Below are positions 46,401-57,549 of a stretch of 64,000 bases of DNA, piece by piece; the stretch's first letter is position 1; each line of letters begins with the position of its first letter. Source of the DNA: Muricea muricata (taxonomy: Eukaryota > Cnidaria > Anthozoa > Malacalcyonacea > Plexauridae); assembly GCA_963855995.1 (NCBI GenBank), contig OY979719.1, forward strand, positions 5,394,001-5,458,000, in the 5' to 3' direction. A program made the position numbers and the translations under genes. A model generated the notes under the pieces. It was not told where the DNA came from. It made no database searches and saw nothing but the letters and a program-made list of their open reading frames with translations.

Positions 46401-49400
46401 GCAGCACTTGCTGTGATGCGCCTGCGTTGTTACGTCAGCGGTTTAGCTGACAACATCATATACTTCATGAAGTAAAAGCTATGAATGATCGGGCAACCTG
46501 TGCTTGGTCATACTTTGCAAATTTAAGTAATTATCATTCATTTCTTTCAAAATTGGTTCCTTATACGGTCTAAAGACGAACAGTAAATTGCATTTACATG
46601 ACCAAATGTCGGGCAGGCTTCGCTACTGCCTCTAACTTGACACAAATCAAGTGGTAACTGCGAAAGGCTATCATAGGAGCCTTCGCGGCTGGACCAAGTT
46701 GAACCACGTCCTTCGCAATTAAGCCTAGCTGTCACTCTGCTAAGATTTACGTGTGCTTGTGTTGACTGTATAGTGTATATGTCCAGGACTCACGATAGTT
46801 GGTTCTATGTATTTGAGGTTAGGAATTAGGCTTTTTCCACCCTAGTTTTTCAATAAGGGCATCCGCATTAGCATCAAAGCTAGAAAAAGTTAAAATACAA
46901 GTCGCACGAAATTTAGAAGCTTCTAAAGTTTGTTGCACAAGGTTTTGCTAAAATTTTCCCAAACGACAATGCAGTAATGTACTAGCAGTTTTTTTATAAT
47001 GTTGGATAAATAAATAAACTGTTTCAAACAAGGATGATGAACACATCACAACTTCGCTCTTTCAGTTTTACAGCAATTTGCGTCCAGTCACTAAGCGCCA
47101 ACATTTTCACGGGTTTGTTTACACTTGTAACGCAACGTTTGCCCTTATAATTGTTACTGTTCAAAATGATCAGAACTGAGTCCGTTTCACGTGTGAGAAA
47201 CGATTATTAACAAGTTTTATCGCTTTTGTATCATGTGAAATCCAATACAAGCTTTTACTCCACGAAATTGCATGATAGGTTTCATGATAAAAATTAATCG
47301 TCCATCAAAACATGGTAAAACATGACAGTTGCAGTTACAGAACCGTTGGGTTTTGGCGTTTTGCATGTAAATGATTCCGTTTCAAACGGCCAAACGTCAC
47401 GTAACAAACGTAAAAAACCCGCGATACGAAATATTTGCGCTTAGTGATTGAACGCAAATTGCTGTAACTGGGTTCCGTCACAATTGTGTTCTTTAGATAC
47501 AAAGCGGTCATCGATAGTGCGTTGAAAAGACTCATGCAGTGCTACCATGCCAAGGACAAACAGAATGGCTGGTACAATGTTAGAATGACGAGGTAGTGTA
47601 GTGTGAGTATGTGTAAACTCAGTAAACATGTCAATAGTCATGCGCAGGGGGTAACAAGGGCGTACTTCCATTTCTGTTAAGGAAGGATGGAAGAATATTG
47701 GGTGGGGTGCAAGCGGTGCAACACGCCATTTTGGATGCTTTGGGAGGGACGTGAAGTGCTTAGCCAAAATAGCTTTTTGAAGCAGAGCTTTAAGGGCCGC
47801 GATGAAATTTTTCTAGCTTGTAGAATAAATTTGGAAAAAAGCAGGTCTGCAAAGGTGCGCCAGGGGGGGGGAGCGACAAAACGGGACTAACTTAACAACG
47901 GGGTTAACCCCTTCCCGCCGAGAAAATCTGCGCATAGGATGTAACACAGAAATGTATCCAAATCATTTTAGGGATGTGGAAATTCTCAAGAAGTCGGCTA
48001 GTCCTGGTTTTAGTATTTGGGATTGCTCGAAAGGAACGACGGATATTAATGTTCCCATGCATTATTTGCTGGCGTATCTTGACGATATAGATACGACCTC
48101 GGAATATGACGATATGTTTCTTACTGGTATGAAATAAAGCGCTGTTACACCGTGCAGCGTGTCTCGCTAGTTTGTTGCGACACAAGTTGCAAGCGAAATT
48201 GCAAGGTGTGACATGCCTCGCAATTATAAAGCCATGGAACAATTTCGTTCCACGAAGAGCATCGCACGATGCATAATCAGGTTCTACTTTTCGCAACGAT
48301 TGCCTTTTTCAGCCATTTCACAGTGTAACATCCCTCTTGCAACTTGTCTTGCAATATTTCTGTCGTGCAGCCAGTTAAAACTCGCTATTTGAAAATAAAT
48401 CCGAGCCAAGTTGCAGGAAACGTTGCGCAGTGTAACGTCCCTGATCAGGCAACTCCAGTTCTTAAAGTGAAGTCGTTGCGAGAGAAGTTTCATATTGTAT
48501 CAGCGCCTATAAACATTTTGTGTAGCAATAAAAACACACGAGCGTGAGTGCTTTACCAGATACCAGGACGCGAGGCGCAGTCGAGCGTTTTCTATCTGAC
48601 CAACGACGAACTGCGAGAATTTTGAATGGCTTCAAAAACGACCCATGTTGTACCCATCTTGTGAATGTATTTACGGTGAGATAATTAAGCCGAGAAAATC
48701 AAGGCAACGGTTTTTTTGGTGAACTAACCTTTTCCCCTTCTAACTTTAGGTCAAGTGGTTGAAAGTCTTGGAGAGCTTACTAGAATAGTTTACTTGGAAT
48801 ACAAAGGCATTTGGCCGGTCAGTGGTCGAGATTTCTGTTCAATCAGTTGCTACCGCGTTTTACGGGATGGCACCGTGACTTTCTTTGCCAAACACGTAAG
48901 ATTTTTGCACAGTGTATGTAGCTCGTCTCGTGCATGAAGATCATTCCATCTCAAGTACTGCATGACGGAAATGCTGTATGTACTTGTTAGGGCAAGTTTT
49001 CCTTATTTATCCAGTGCTCAAGACCAACACTAAAGTAAACTAAGTGTGCAGTACACTGTAGCTCTATCAATACTAAACTGTTCATCCTAGAGGTCCCATA
49101 GGAATCATTAGTGACTAAAGGAGGAAACCTAAGCTACAAAACTAACTTTATCTGTACTGGATATAGCTCTATCACTTCTAAACTGTTCTTCTAAATTCTA
49201 TTCGTGAGGTCCAACTTTATTGGATAGATATACCAAGAGGAAGGAGCGCAGACAGGAGGAAGGATCGCAAACGGGACTCGAGGTCCCATGCGAGGCACTC
49301 CTCCAATTAGGCATACAACATGCAGTACATACAACGATAAATACATAAGCTAAAGTCTTCAGATAAACATATGCTGCTAGCTCGCAGATAAGATTAAAAT

Positions 49401-52400
49401 TGATTTAAAGTCGAAAATAGGTGTAGAAAATAATGCATGCATACTTAAGATGGCTTGGAGGAATAATATTTTGAAACGGTTTAAGGAACTTACAATCAAG
49501 TTTAAAATAAACGAAATTAATGCTCGAGCAAAAGTATATGTATATATATGTTTACCTTGCTTGTTAACACGTTCGATGTAATGACCACGTACAAGTCATG
49601 TCTACGTCATATGTTCTTGATAAAAATGATCTGAACATAGTTAGACTACGTAAGTCTGATGGCTGAGCGATTCTAAACCCAATGTTCCAATGTACAATGC
49701 GATTAAAAAATGAAGACTAGAATGTACTTGTTTTGCACGATGGTACTTTGAGCATTAAGCTGGGGTTTCGCGTTGTGACTATGGCTTACGTTATAATGTT
49801 GCTAAACACAAAATAACCAATCACTTTTTTGCAGGTAAAACACCCGTCTTGTCCACCATGCAAGAAATATGTCAGGTGAATATTTTGGTCGAATTATTCT
49901 TAATCGTGCTTGCTAATTTTGTATCCTACTAAAAAATATCATGCAAAAAAACTATAGTCCACATCTATAGTTATGATAGTAAAAAATAATGTCGATTCCT
50001 TCAATATGACAGGTTTTTATCTTGTATCCAGTGAACTCAAGAATTCACTGGATTAACCTCGTATTTAGACTCTTTACTCCACGTCCCTACCTGAAGTCTT
50101 TAGAGTGAAGAGCCGTAATTAGGAGCAGTGTAGCGAATAAGTAGCAGGATCACTCAACAATGCAACATACCTCCCCCCCCCTATTTTTATCGTCTGGCGA
50201 CATGCTGGTACTCAGAAGAGTTTCATTTGTTGGTCACGTTTCTTTTTAGAGGCAAAGTTCTTATTGGTGGTTATGTAATGAAAATTATTAGCAAGGATCC
50301 ACCTCTGATTAAGACCACCTACATCACTCACGTTGACTTGCAAGGTATTTACTCGACAGTGAATGCTAAATAATCTATGCACCTAAACAAGCACTTAAAT
50401 CCGTTTACTAGGGTAACTGTAAGTACGGTGATCGGATAGAACGACGTCGTCTCCAAAACGCTTTAAGAAATAAAATCGTTCGTGAAATCTCCAAGTACTC
50501 ATTCTTTATAGATTCTTAAGCAACTGTAGAGTCTCGAAAGTGAGCGCCCTTCATGCTCTCGAAATTAGTGGTCTTAATAAAGGGCGCTTACTTTCGAGGG
50601 AGCACTTACATTCGAAGGTCGCCTAATTTCGAATTGTTATTTTCGGCGTCGGCAAAGTTTAAGACCATACTAGAATATATAGGGATGCATATGGGTCTAG
50701 ACTGTTTCTTTGCCATTACATTACATTTTCTTCTGGGGGGAGGGGTGGCTTACATGTGCTTTCGAAGGGGCGTTCGGTTGACTTTTGAGACTCTACGGTA
50801 TACTATATTAAGCGTTGCTGCGTTCTGTTCTTCTCATCAGTGAAAGGTTGTCACATTGTCTCCTGTTAGAGAAGATTCTGTTTAAAATTTTAAACTTTTT
50901 TTGAATCACCAACGAATCATTAGGGTTTTGTTAAGGTTAACCCTCCTCACTAGCACCAGAAAATCCGCCTATGATTACAAGTCTAATGTTAATTCGTTTC
51001 TTCCCAAAGGCAGCGTACCATCTCGTATTGTGAATAAAATCACAGCGAATCAACCGGCTTCTGTCGCACTGGTTAAAAAACATGTCGAGAGAATGTATCA
51101 AGATGAGCTTGCCAACCCCAAGAGACCTGCGTCAAAGTTTAAAACAGATGCGATGGCCTTTTACGAGAAATTGCAACGAGTGCAAGAGGTTATGGCCAAC
51201 ACGCCGTCGGACGAGGTTCCTCAAGAACCGGATGTGATGTCACAGCCCGCGTCTGCAATACAGGATGTCAACGGTGATGTACGTCGTGCATCGGACAGTG
51301 AGGTAATCTCAATTTAAAGTACTGACCTCTGGTTGCAAAGACTTACTTCGTTGTAGTAATAGACCATTCCCCTATCAGATAATCTTTTGAATTAGGAAAA
51401 TACATCAGCACAACTGAAAAGAGCATCCTAAATTTCATCAAACTGTGAAGTTTGGTTGCAAAATATTATTAATTATAGAAAATATAGTCCAGTGAAATTT
51501 CGTATACTTTTGTATTACGCGTGGAAAAAGGGTTAGCACTATGTTGCACTATATTTTCCTCCTTTTACTATCTTTCCAACCAAACTTCACAATTTTACTA
51601 AATTAAGATGCTCTTTACAATATTTTTTTATATCAAGAAATTGTCTAATAGAGGAATGGTCTATCGTTACACAATGTTTTCAAGAAAAAATAAAACAACA
51701 AAGTCGGTGATATTTCGTCTTTATTCCAAAAACATTGTTAATATCCTGTCTGACAATGTCTTTGGAACAAAGACGAAACACTCGCCCATGCTCTGGCTGC
51801 TTTTCACCAGTAAGTCGGAAACGAAGTAAATTACATTTCACGAGGAATGTAGCCGTTTTGATGGAAAAATTGATTTCTATTTAGCTGGGGGCTTATTCTA
51901 ATAGCGGTTATTAAATTTGTGTTGCTTTGGAAGAACCTTGCAGAAGTGATTGTTACTTCAGCAGAATCATCATCACTTTCATATTTTTAGGAGCAACCAC
52001 CTTCAATTGATCCTGAATTATCGCCGTCTATCCGTAACCAACCGTGTAAGTCAACCTCGTACATTTTCCCCCTATGAATTTGTCTTGTGCGTTTCATTAT
52101 TTTGTGTTTTATTATGTAAACCACAGTGCTTTATAAGGATTTCGGGCACTGATAAAACTGATCATCTCACATGTGAGATTATTTGTGATGATTTCACATG
52201 TGAAAATTGTAGCTTTTCAAACAATCACCAGTCATAGCTTCTGGACATTTTATATTGGTAGAAAACCTGTAGTTTATATAATAGACAGAAAAATACATGG
52301 GTGCTTGGAAATACCAGATTTATTTCTCGTGTTGAACATGATATTTCTCACTCGTTCGCGCACTCAAAATAAATCTGGTATTTCCGCGCACCCATGTATT

Positions 52401-55400
52401 ATTCTCTATCTATTTACATTCTTACTAGTTCAGTACGGTGGCATGGATAACAAAACGATTGGAAATCAAGCTTGTGCTGGACTCATGCAGGAAGTAAGAT
52501 TCGTATGTACTGAATCCAAAGCGCTCCGTGTTCTCTCCACCCTCGAGCTATTTGCAGGCATTGCCACTCCAAATACGCATAAGTTGCGCTCGCCCTTGTT
52601 TGCATTCTATGTAGCTTACTGCTCAGAGCATTGCATTGGTAACACAAAGGCGTGGGTAAGAGGACCTATAGTTGATGGTGAATTTTTCTCAACTGTTCCG
52701 GGCTTAAGTTTCGCATGTGTGTATGACTTCCACTCGAAGTAAGGAGATAATTACCCTTTAGAAAAGCAAACCTGTTCAGTAGAGTGAAGCGACGGATAAG
52801 ACTTGTGAACGTTATTAACCCATACTGCTTTTGTTTTCAGGCTTTTGAAGTATCTGAAGTTGAGATTTCAAGACCTGCACGACCTTCTGTCTACGAACAA
52901 TGGCAGTATGTTTCTGAATGTTTTACCATGGACAATCAAAGGATCGTTGTTTGCCTTTCTTTTGAGCGCCAAGAAATATCGCCACTAATGTTGTTGACGT
53001 TTTACAAAAACCTTCAATTGTGATTTTCATCCTGTTTCCTTCCTAAAAAAGGTTTAAATGTCGTTAGTTCAATAGAGTGGCATTGCTGCTTTTCTTTAAA
53101 ATATGTGAATACGAAGTCCTGGAATATATTTAAAGTGAAGCTACAGGGTTTCAAAGCAAAGTGTATCCTTTAGCTCGCGTTTTCAGACCATGCCTTTGAC
53201 TGTCTATGGTTTTACTGAGCTACAATCTTAAGCAAGGAACACAAAAGACTTGAAAGAATCTTTGTGAACAATTCCGTGGTGTTTATGTTCACTTTTCCTC
53301 TCTAGGTATCAAGAAACGGACAAAAAGGTGTTGATATTTAGGAAAGTTCATCAAAATGAAAAGATGCATAGGTATGGATAAGGTATAGAGATTTACTGCG
53401 GCAGGATGTGCGGGTTGCAGTTGTTCTGGATATCGTGTGGTACTTGAAAGCTGCTGCATGAATCGTTGTGCTTCTTGCTAATCATCACGTTGGTAAACAA
53501 CAACAAACTATATAAGTGTAGTTCTGCGGACACATCGCGTTAAATTTTAGCTTACGGATCGAAAGCTTTGCAATAATACATTTACGTGGTGTTTCAACAA
53601 AACTAAACTTATACTGTTGTTCAATGTGCAAAACTACAAAGAATTACTGACTGGATTGTCTTACTTTTTGTTTAGTTTTATTGGAAAAGGAATTATCTCA
53701 TGTCCTCCACCTAAAGTGTGGGAAGTCTTGAAAGAACCGGAGAATACTTATCATTATAATAACATGTTAAAGGTAAAGCTGCTATAATAATTAATTACTC
53801 GAACCAGAACGTTTTGCCATTGTTTGTAGGGCATCACATTAAAAGCACACAAAACCACAGGAACTGTGAAAGATGTAATAATTAGGCAAGGAATAGACTT
53901 TGCTGTTTTCTGTTTCCATGCTTGCTTGCTCTAACATGGCAGAATATATCCATGGATTGGTTTTGCTAGAATATATAAATCAATATTTAATATATATGTA
54001 AGTGACACTTAGATGGGGGTTACAGTAAACAAATTAAGGCTTTGGTTACATTTTGAACTAAAATATGATTTCCTAACTGAATATCTAACACTGTCCTGGT
54101 TTCCTTTGCTCGTAAATAAATGTAAACTTGAGTCCCGATTCTAAAAGAGTTCGAAAGACACGAACTTTAGATAATGTTTACATCTGTGGTTCCGTATATA
54201 TTATAAGCAAAACCTTTGCGCAGAAAGGACTATAGCCTTTCTTTAAGAATTTTACCAAACACTTCGAGGTTATCCGGCAAAGTGCAATGAATAGAACAGT
54301 CTAGATATTTTTATAGACTTATGGTGCCAAATTTCCATTTGTGGGTCGTATCACACTGTATCGATAAATGTTTACGATGATGTTTTGTATACAAGGCTGT
54401 GTTAAGTTTTTAATATTTCTTCTTCAGGAAATACGAACACTGGAAGTTTTAAGCGATACACAAAGAATAGGTGAGAATAGAGCATATGCAACTGTGCTCA
54501 TTTGGTATTCTGGAAACATAACAAAGTGTTGTGAATAGTAATCAAATAGAAAACCATTTTTACATTAAAATCCCTAAATATATCTCAAATCTGGTTTAGT
54601 TTGGTACTAAATTTGTCATGGTCTACAGCGTCCATCACTAAACATAATTGACATGGATTCAACAAAAGGTTCTATGAAGGAAACAAAAGAAAACTATTGA
54701 TAGAAAAATTAAAAACAGATTAGTATTGGTTGCTACAATCTTGGACAAAACTCTTGAGACAGTTACGTCTAATATACGGGGACAATTCACCACCTACTCT
54801 TTCCCGTTTCAATGTTGCGAATAATCACCAAACAGCTTTTTGCAATTGACCATAACGTTAACTCAACCATGAATGGGAGAAGAAAGGGTTTAAAGGCAAG
54901 AACGTAACTTTGCTCAGAATTTATTATGGAAGAGAGACCAATTCACTGTTGCGTGGAGAACAGTCTCAACGAGTTATGTTCAAGATTGTAGTTCGAGACC
55001 TTTCGCTCCCCGCCACATTGACAAGTGACAAAGAGACAGAAAAAAGCAATTGGAGATAAAAGCTATAGACGAGGAAATAAAATTGTGGAAGATTATCACT
55101 GCTATTAAGCATCGTCACGTACCTATATAAACGCATTGGACAGTGAAACACAAAATGTGTTCTTGTTCGGTACAATAGCTACTGTATTTAACAGCTATTG
55201 ATGCTGTTATATGTTTTTAGAATACTTACATTTTGAAACTGAAAAGTGTTTCAAGAAAGAAGCAAGAGATTTTATTGTACTCAGGACTCAACGCAAAGAG
55301 GTAGGAAATTTTTTAAGCTGGGAGGACTTGTGCTGAGACAACTTTGAACGAACATTTCAATTCTACATCTTGATTTCGCATTTTAGAAAGATAAATATCT

Positions 55401-56230
55401 CATATCGTTCGTTTCCGTCGACTACCCAAATTCTCCATGCAAGAAAGACGTAAAGCGAGGAAAGGTAAAATTGTGCATTTAAAGGGTTATGACAAAGAAG
55501 AAATGATAGTGAGTTTCGCCCGTAGCGAGAATGACATCCCCCGACTCCTCATTGATGGTTTACCTTTAGACTTAGTTACTTCTTTCAAAATTTTGGGCTT
55601 AACCATGAACAATAAACTGAATTGGCAAGATAACACCGAAGCGTTAAAAAAGCCTCAAAACGTTTTTACATTATTCGTGTCCTATAGTGCTGTGGTCTTT
55701 CCCCCGATGATCTCTTATTAGTCTACTTTTCTATGGTGCGTTCTATCTTAGAATATGCCTGTCTAAAGCTCAAAAAAGAGCTTTCCGTATTATTTATCCG
55801 ACAACAGATTACGAAGATGCCCTCAACATTGCTAAGTGCATAAACAAAAAATATTCTTTGCTCATTTGAAAAAGCTTTTGAAATAACTAACAAAGCCTGT
55901 GAGAAGATGTCGTTAGTTTGGAAACGTCGAATTTTGCTTTATCATTTTGGGTAGTGTTGGGACCTTTCGTGTACTTTTGACAGAACTACTAACACTTACT
56001 TCTTATATGCCTTATAGATTATTGCATCTGGATGGGTAGTTGAACCTTTACTTCATTATGGTCAGTCGTTTTCCATGGTGACGTATTTAGCTCAGGTTGG
56101 TGTTCAAGTCACAAATACTAATCCCTCCGTGTTCCATGTGGCCTTGTCAGTTGTACTAAAAATGTTTCTCTCGCACTGCTGGAGGGTTCTGCAGGTATCC
56201 GCAGCACAACGCTTAACTTTTATTCAGTAA
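40478..56230 (+). CDS. Membrane-anchored multi-START-domain protein (22 exons, ~804 aa)
   Basis: Exons: 40478-40570, 40672-40725, 41752-41874, 43176-43396, 43556-43662, 44017-44244, 45337-45380, 45492-45544, 47972-48126, 48750-48895, 49835-49875, 50250-50344, 51010-51302, 51991-52045, 52429-52493, 52841-52905, 53306-53371, 53676-53772, 54428-54470, 55221-55300, 55387-55464 and 56018-56230. All phases agree. Residues 4-23 are a membrane helix (LLTYLFYISIPLCVGILIYY). Then come three START-like units. Unit 1 (about 50-255, divergent; NDWELIGLENGLTVW ... KWNPWFKAV) ends in a helix GLKELILNRL and an acidic stretch. Unit 2 (about 290-505; LTRIVYLEYKGIWPVSGRDF, GGYVMKII..., ITHVDLQGSVPSRIVNKI) is a clear START. 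Unit 3 (about 575-795; GIISCPPPKVWEVLKEP, TQRKEKDKYLISFVSVDYP, IIASGWVVEPLLHYGQSFS) is another. START domains carry sterols or phospholipids in a pocket closed by the C-terminal helix. Membrane anchoring plus several pockets suggests lipid transfer at a contact site (inference). The 5' exons are duplicated at 62113. Confidence 0.75.
41501..41702. mobile_element. hAT-like MITE with 8 bp target duplication in START gene intron 2
   Basis: A 202 bp element with TIR CAGTGGCGGATC(C/T)AG and about 43 bp of complementary ends. It is flanked by CAATGCAT at 41493-41500 and 41703-41710. The paralogue at 63727-63736 shows the same site without the element. The TIR style and 8 bp duplication fit hAT. Confidence 0.9.
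41895..41960 (+). repeat. Three-unit 23 bp tandem repeat
   Basis: Three units of AAAGGTGTGGGTGTTTTGTG type in START gene intron 3, about 20 bases after the exon 3 donor. The paralogue at 63900 has a single degenerate equivalent. Confidence 0.8.
42179..42397. mobile_element. Mariner-like MITE (TA duplication)
   Basis: 219 bp with TIRs GGGAGCTTTAGATTTGACTA and the complement of TAGTCAAATTTAAAGCTCCC, flanked by TA on both sides. It lies in START gene intron 3. Confidence 0.75.
42586..43043. mobile_element. Foldback element nearly palindromic over ~450 bp
   Basis: The ends read GCTGCAGCACATGAGAG, and complementarity continues inward through GTTAGCTGAGC, GTTACTGAGTTT and ATCTCAC/GTGAGAT words to near the centre (about 42810). 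It ends about 130 bp before START exon 4. Confidence 0.7.
44580..44960. mobile_element. TIR repeat in START gene intron 6
   Basis: The ends contain ACAATATAACTTCTTTG(G)TAGAATTTTT and its complement near 44925-44958. A related end lies at about 10290-10320 in the minus-strand ShK gene intron, so it is a dispersed family. Confidence 0.55.
45029..45247. mobile_element. Second copy of the GGTTAGCTTAACCC TIR family
   Basis: It shares the subterminal GCCGGTTAGCTTAACCCTAGG with the element at 7652-7897. The right end CAACCAGCTTCGGTTGTTGCAA is diverged. It lies 90 bp before START exon 7. Confidence 0.5.
45925..46505. mobile_element. Large inverted repeat in START gene intron 8
   Basis: Arms of about 215 bp (45925-46150 and 46285-46505). 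They share CGCTGACGTAACAACGCAGG with its complement, TCTCCTCCGCAGA with TCTGCGGAGGAGAG, and AACTTACATGAA with TTCATGTAAG. About 130 bp lies between them. No open frame. Confidence 0.75.
47072..47475. mobile_element. TIR element in START gene intron 8
   Basis: Ends ACAGCAATTTGCGT...CACTAAGCGC and the complement GCGCTTAGTGATTGAACGC. Inner arms around CGGGTTTGTTTAC and GTAACAAACG are also complementary. About 400 bp, non-coding. Confidence 0.6.
48139..48507. mobile_element. Second copy of the GCGCTGTTACA MITE family, 12 nt from a splice donor
   Basis: 369 bp, clearly related along its length to 14857-15268. It begins 12 nt after the exon 9 donor of the multi-START gene (48126/48127). Confidence 0.75.
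51362..51661. mobile_element. Mariner-like MITE (TA duplication) in START gene intron 13
   Basis: TIR GACCATTCC(C/T)CTAT, flanked by TA at 51360-51361 and 51662-51663. Subterminal TTTGGTTGCAAAATA against the complement region CCAACCAAACTTCACA. A half copy sits at about 62365-62482 in the downstream paralogue. Confidence 0.75.
52281..52410. repeat. Near-perfect palindrome in START gene intron 14
   Basis: Arms containing ATACATGGGTG...GGAAATACCAGATTTATTT and the complement face each other across about 30 bases, ending 18 bases before exon 15. Just upstream (52165-52205) are CTCACATGTGAGA and TTCACATGTGAA palindromes. Confidence 0.7.
55475..55860 (+). mobile_element. LINE reverse-transcriptase C-terminal fragment in START gene intron 21
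   Basis: It encodes EEMIVSFARSENDIPRLLID, then SFKILGLTMNNKLNWQ, followed in another frame by motifs like SILEYACL and KAQKRAFRIIYPTTDYEDAL. These are C-terminal parts of non-LTR retrotransposon polymerases. Frameshifts and stops make it a dead relic, inserted 11 nt or more beyond the exon 21 donor in sense orientation. Confidence 0.75.
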
Positions 56231-56279
56231 ATCGTACACACGCATAGACATGGTTCTAACAACCTTCTGTGCATAACAA

Positions 56280-56573
56280 CATGTTTGTGGTGTTACGCTG
56301 AGTTTATATCCGCACGTTGGGGCGAGTTAAAAAATATGCCTGACCACGGTCGGAACCTACGACCCTTCCTAGCCCACTGCTGTGCCAACTAAGCTACGCG
56401 ATCAGTTCGGTTCGAGTATGTGATATTTCGGAACTGAGTCTAGTTCTTGAGTCTGTATCAATATAATCTTAAGTGTAATCATGATTTCGTAGGTTCCATT
56501 CCCGCCGTGGTCAGGCCAATTTTTTAGCTTATCCGGTGTGGATATAAACTCATAGTAACACCACAAACATTAT
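56280..56573. mobile_element. tRNA-headed palindromic element
   Basis: Ends ATGTTTGTGGTGTTAC and the complement GTAACACCACAAACAT. The inner arms carry TGCCTGACCACGG and CCGTGGTCAGGC. The complement of 56345-56405 shows a box-A-like TAGCTTAGTTGG and a weak box B (AGGTTCCGACC). It is related to the element at 17068-17207. Confidence 0.65.
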
Positions 56574-57549
56574 TTTCAGCTGAGTGCATAACACCAAGAT
56601 ACATAAAAAATCATGAGAATTCCCCATGTGTAAATTGAACGTAATTTAAACCGTTGGTTGCAATGTTTTCAACTCATAAACTATCACATCTTTACCTGCA
56701 CCCATCCATAACCAACATAGAACAGCTAGTTATTATGTGATTCTGGGTTGGGTTGGGCGGTCGTTCTGTCGAGCAAAAACAACAAAATGTGCTTTCCCAG
56801 CTCACACGCCCGATTATGAAATCGATATACTCCAGGAGTATGTCGGAAAACATTTCTGCTTTCGTTCCTTGGCCAGCAGAAAACAACGCTTTTCTTTCGA
56901 CTGCAGATAAATCCTGGTGGAAGCTATCCTGCCATGCTGCTCAATGCAACCGCACGAAAACAGCCGCTCTGCCTGGCGTATTTGAGAAGAATGCTTGAGA
57001 ATCCAAATCAAAGTGTTAACCGGAGCCTGAGCCAGTCATCGGTCCAACCAGATCAATCTTAAATACAATATTGTAGTATTTCCCTGATTGTTTCTCGGAA
57101 GCAGGCGGGGGGAAGAGTCTGAATATTTGACTCGAAAAATTCCAATTTCCAAGAAACTTATTTGGATAGAAAATTCAATCTTGCAAGTCATTCATTTGGG
57201 ATTTAAGAACAACCTTCGCATTCTACGAAGAATAAAATTTCCGTTGAACAACGGGTAAAAACTGGAAAACTGTTCTAATCGACAAGCAGATTTGAAGATA
57301 TTATTCAAATAATGTATTTTCTTGATCGTCAAGATATGTTCTTCAAATAAAATACATTATTTGGGATCATATAAAACTTGACATTTTTCGTACTGTTGGT
57401 ACTTTAACACTCTATAACTCTACTGCATGCCAGCATGTGCAAAGCAAAAGTGAACCAGAACGTTCTAGTATTAAGCTAGTCAGTGCCGATATCCAAAATT
57501 ATACAAACATGCTCTAATAAGGCTGGTACCTAAGGTCACAAATCCATGC

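Noticed and set aside
55437..55721. Host exon from the open frame following START exon 21
   Set aside because: Past 55464 the frame encodes LINE polymerase motifs, and a GTAAAA donor precedes it; the START domain continues at 56018.
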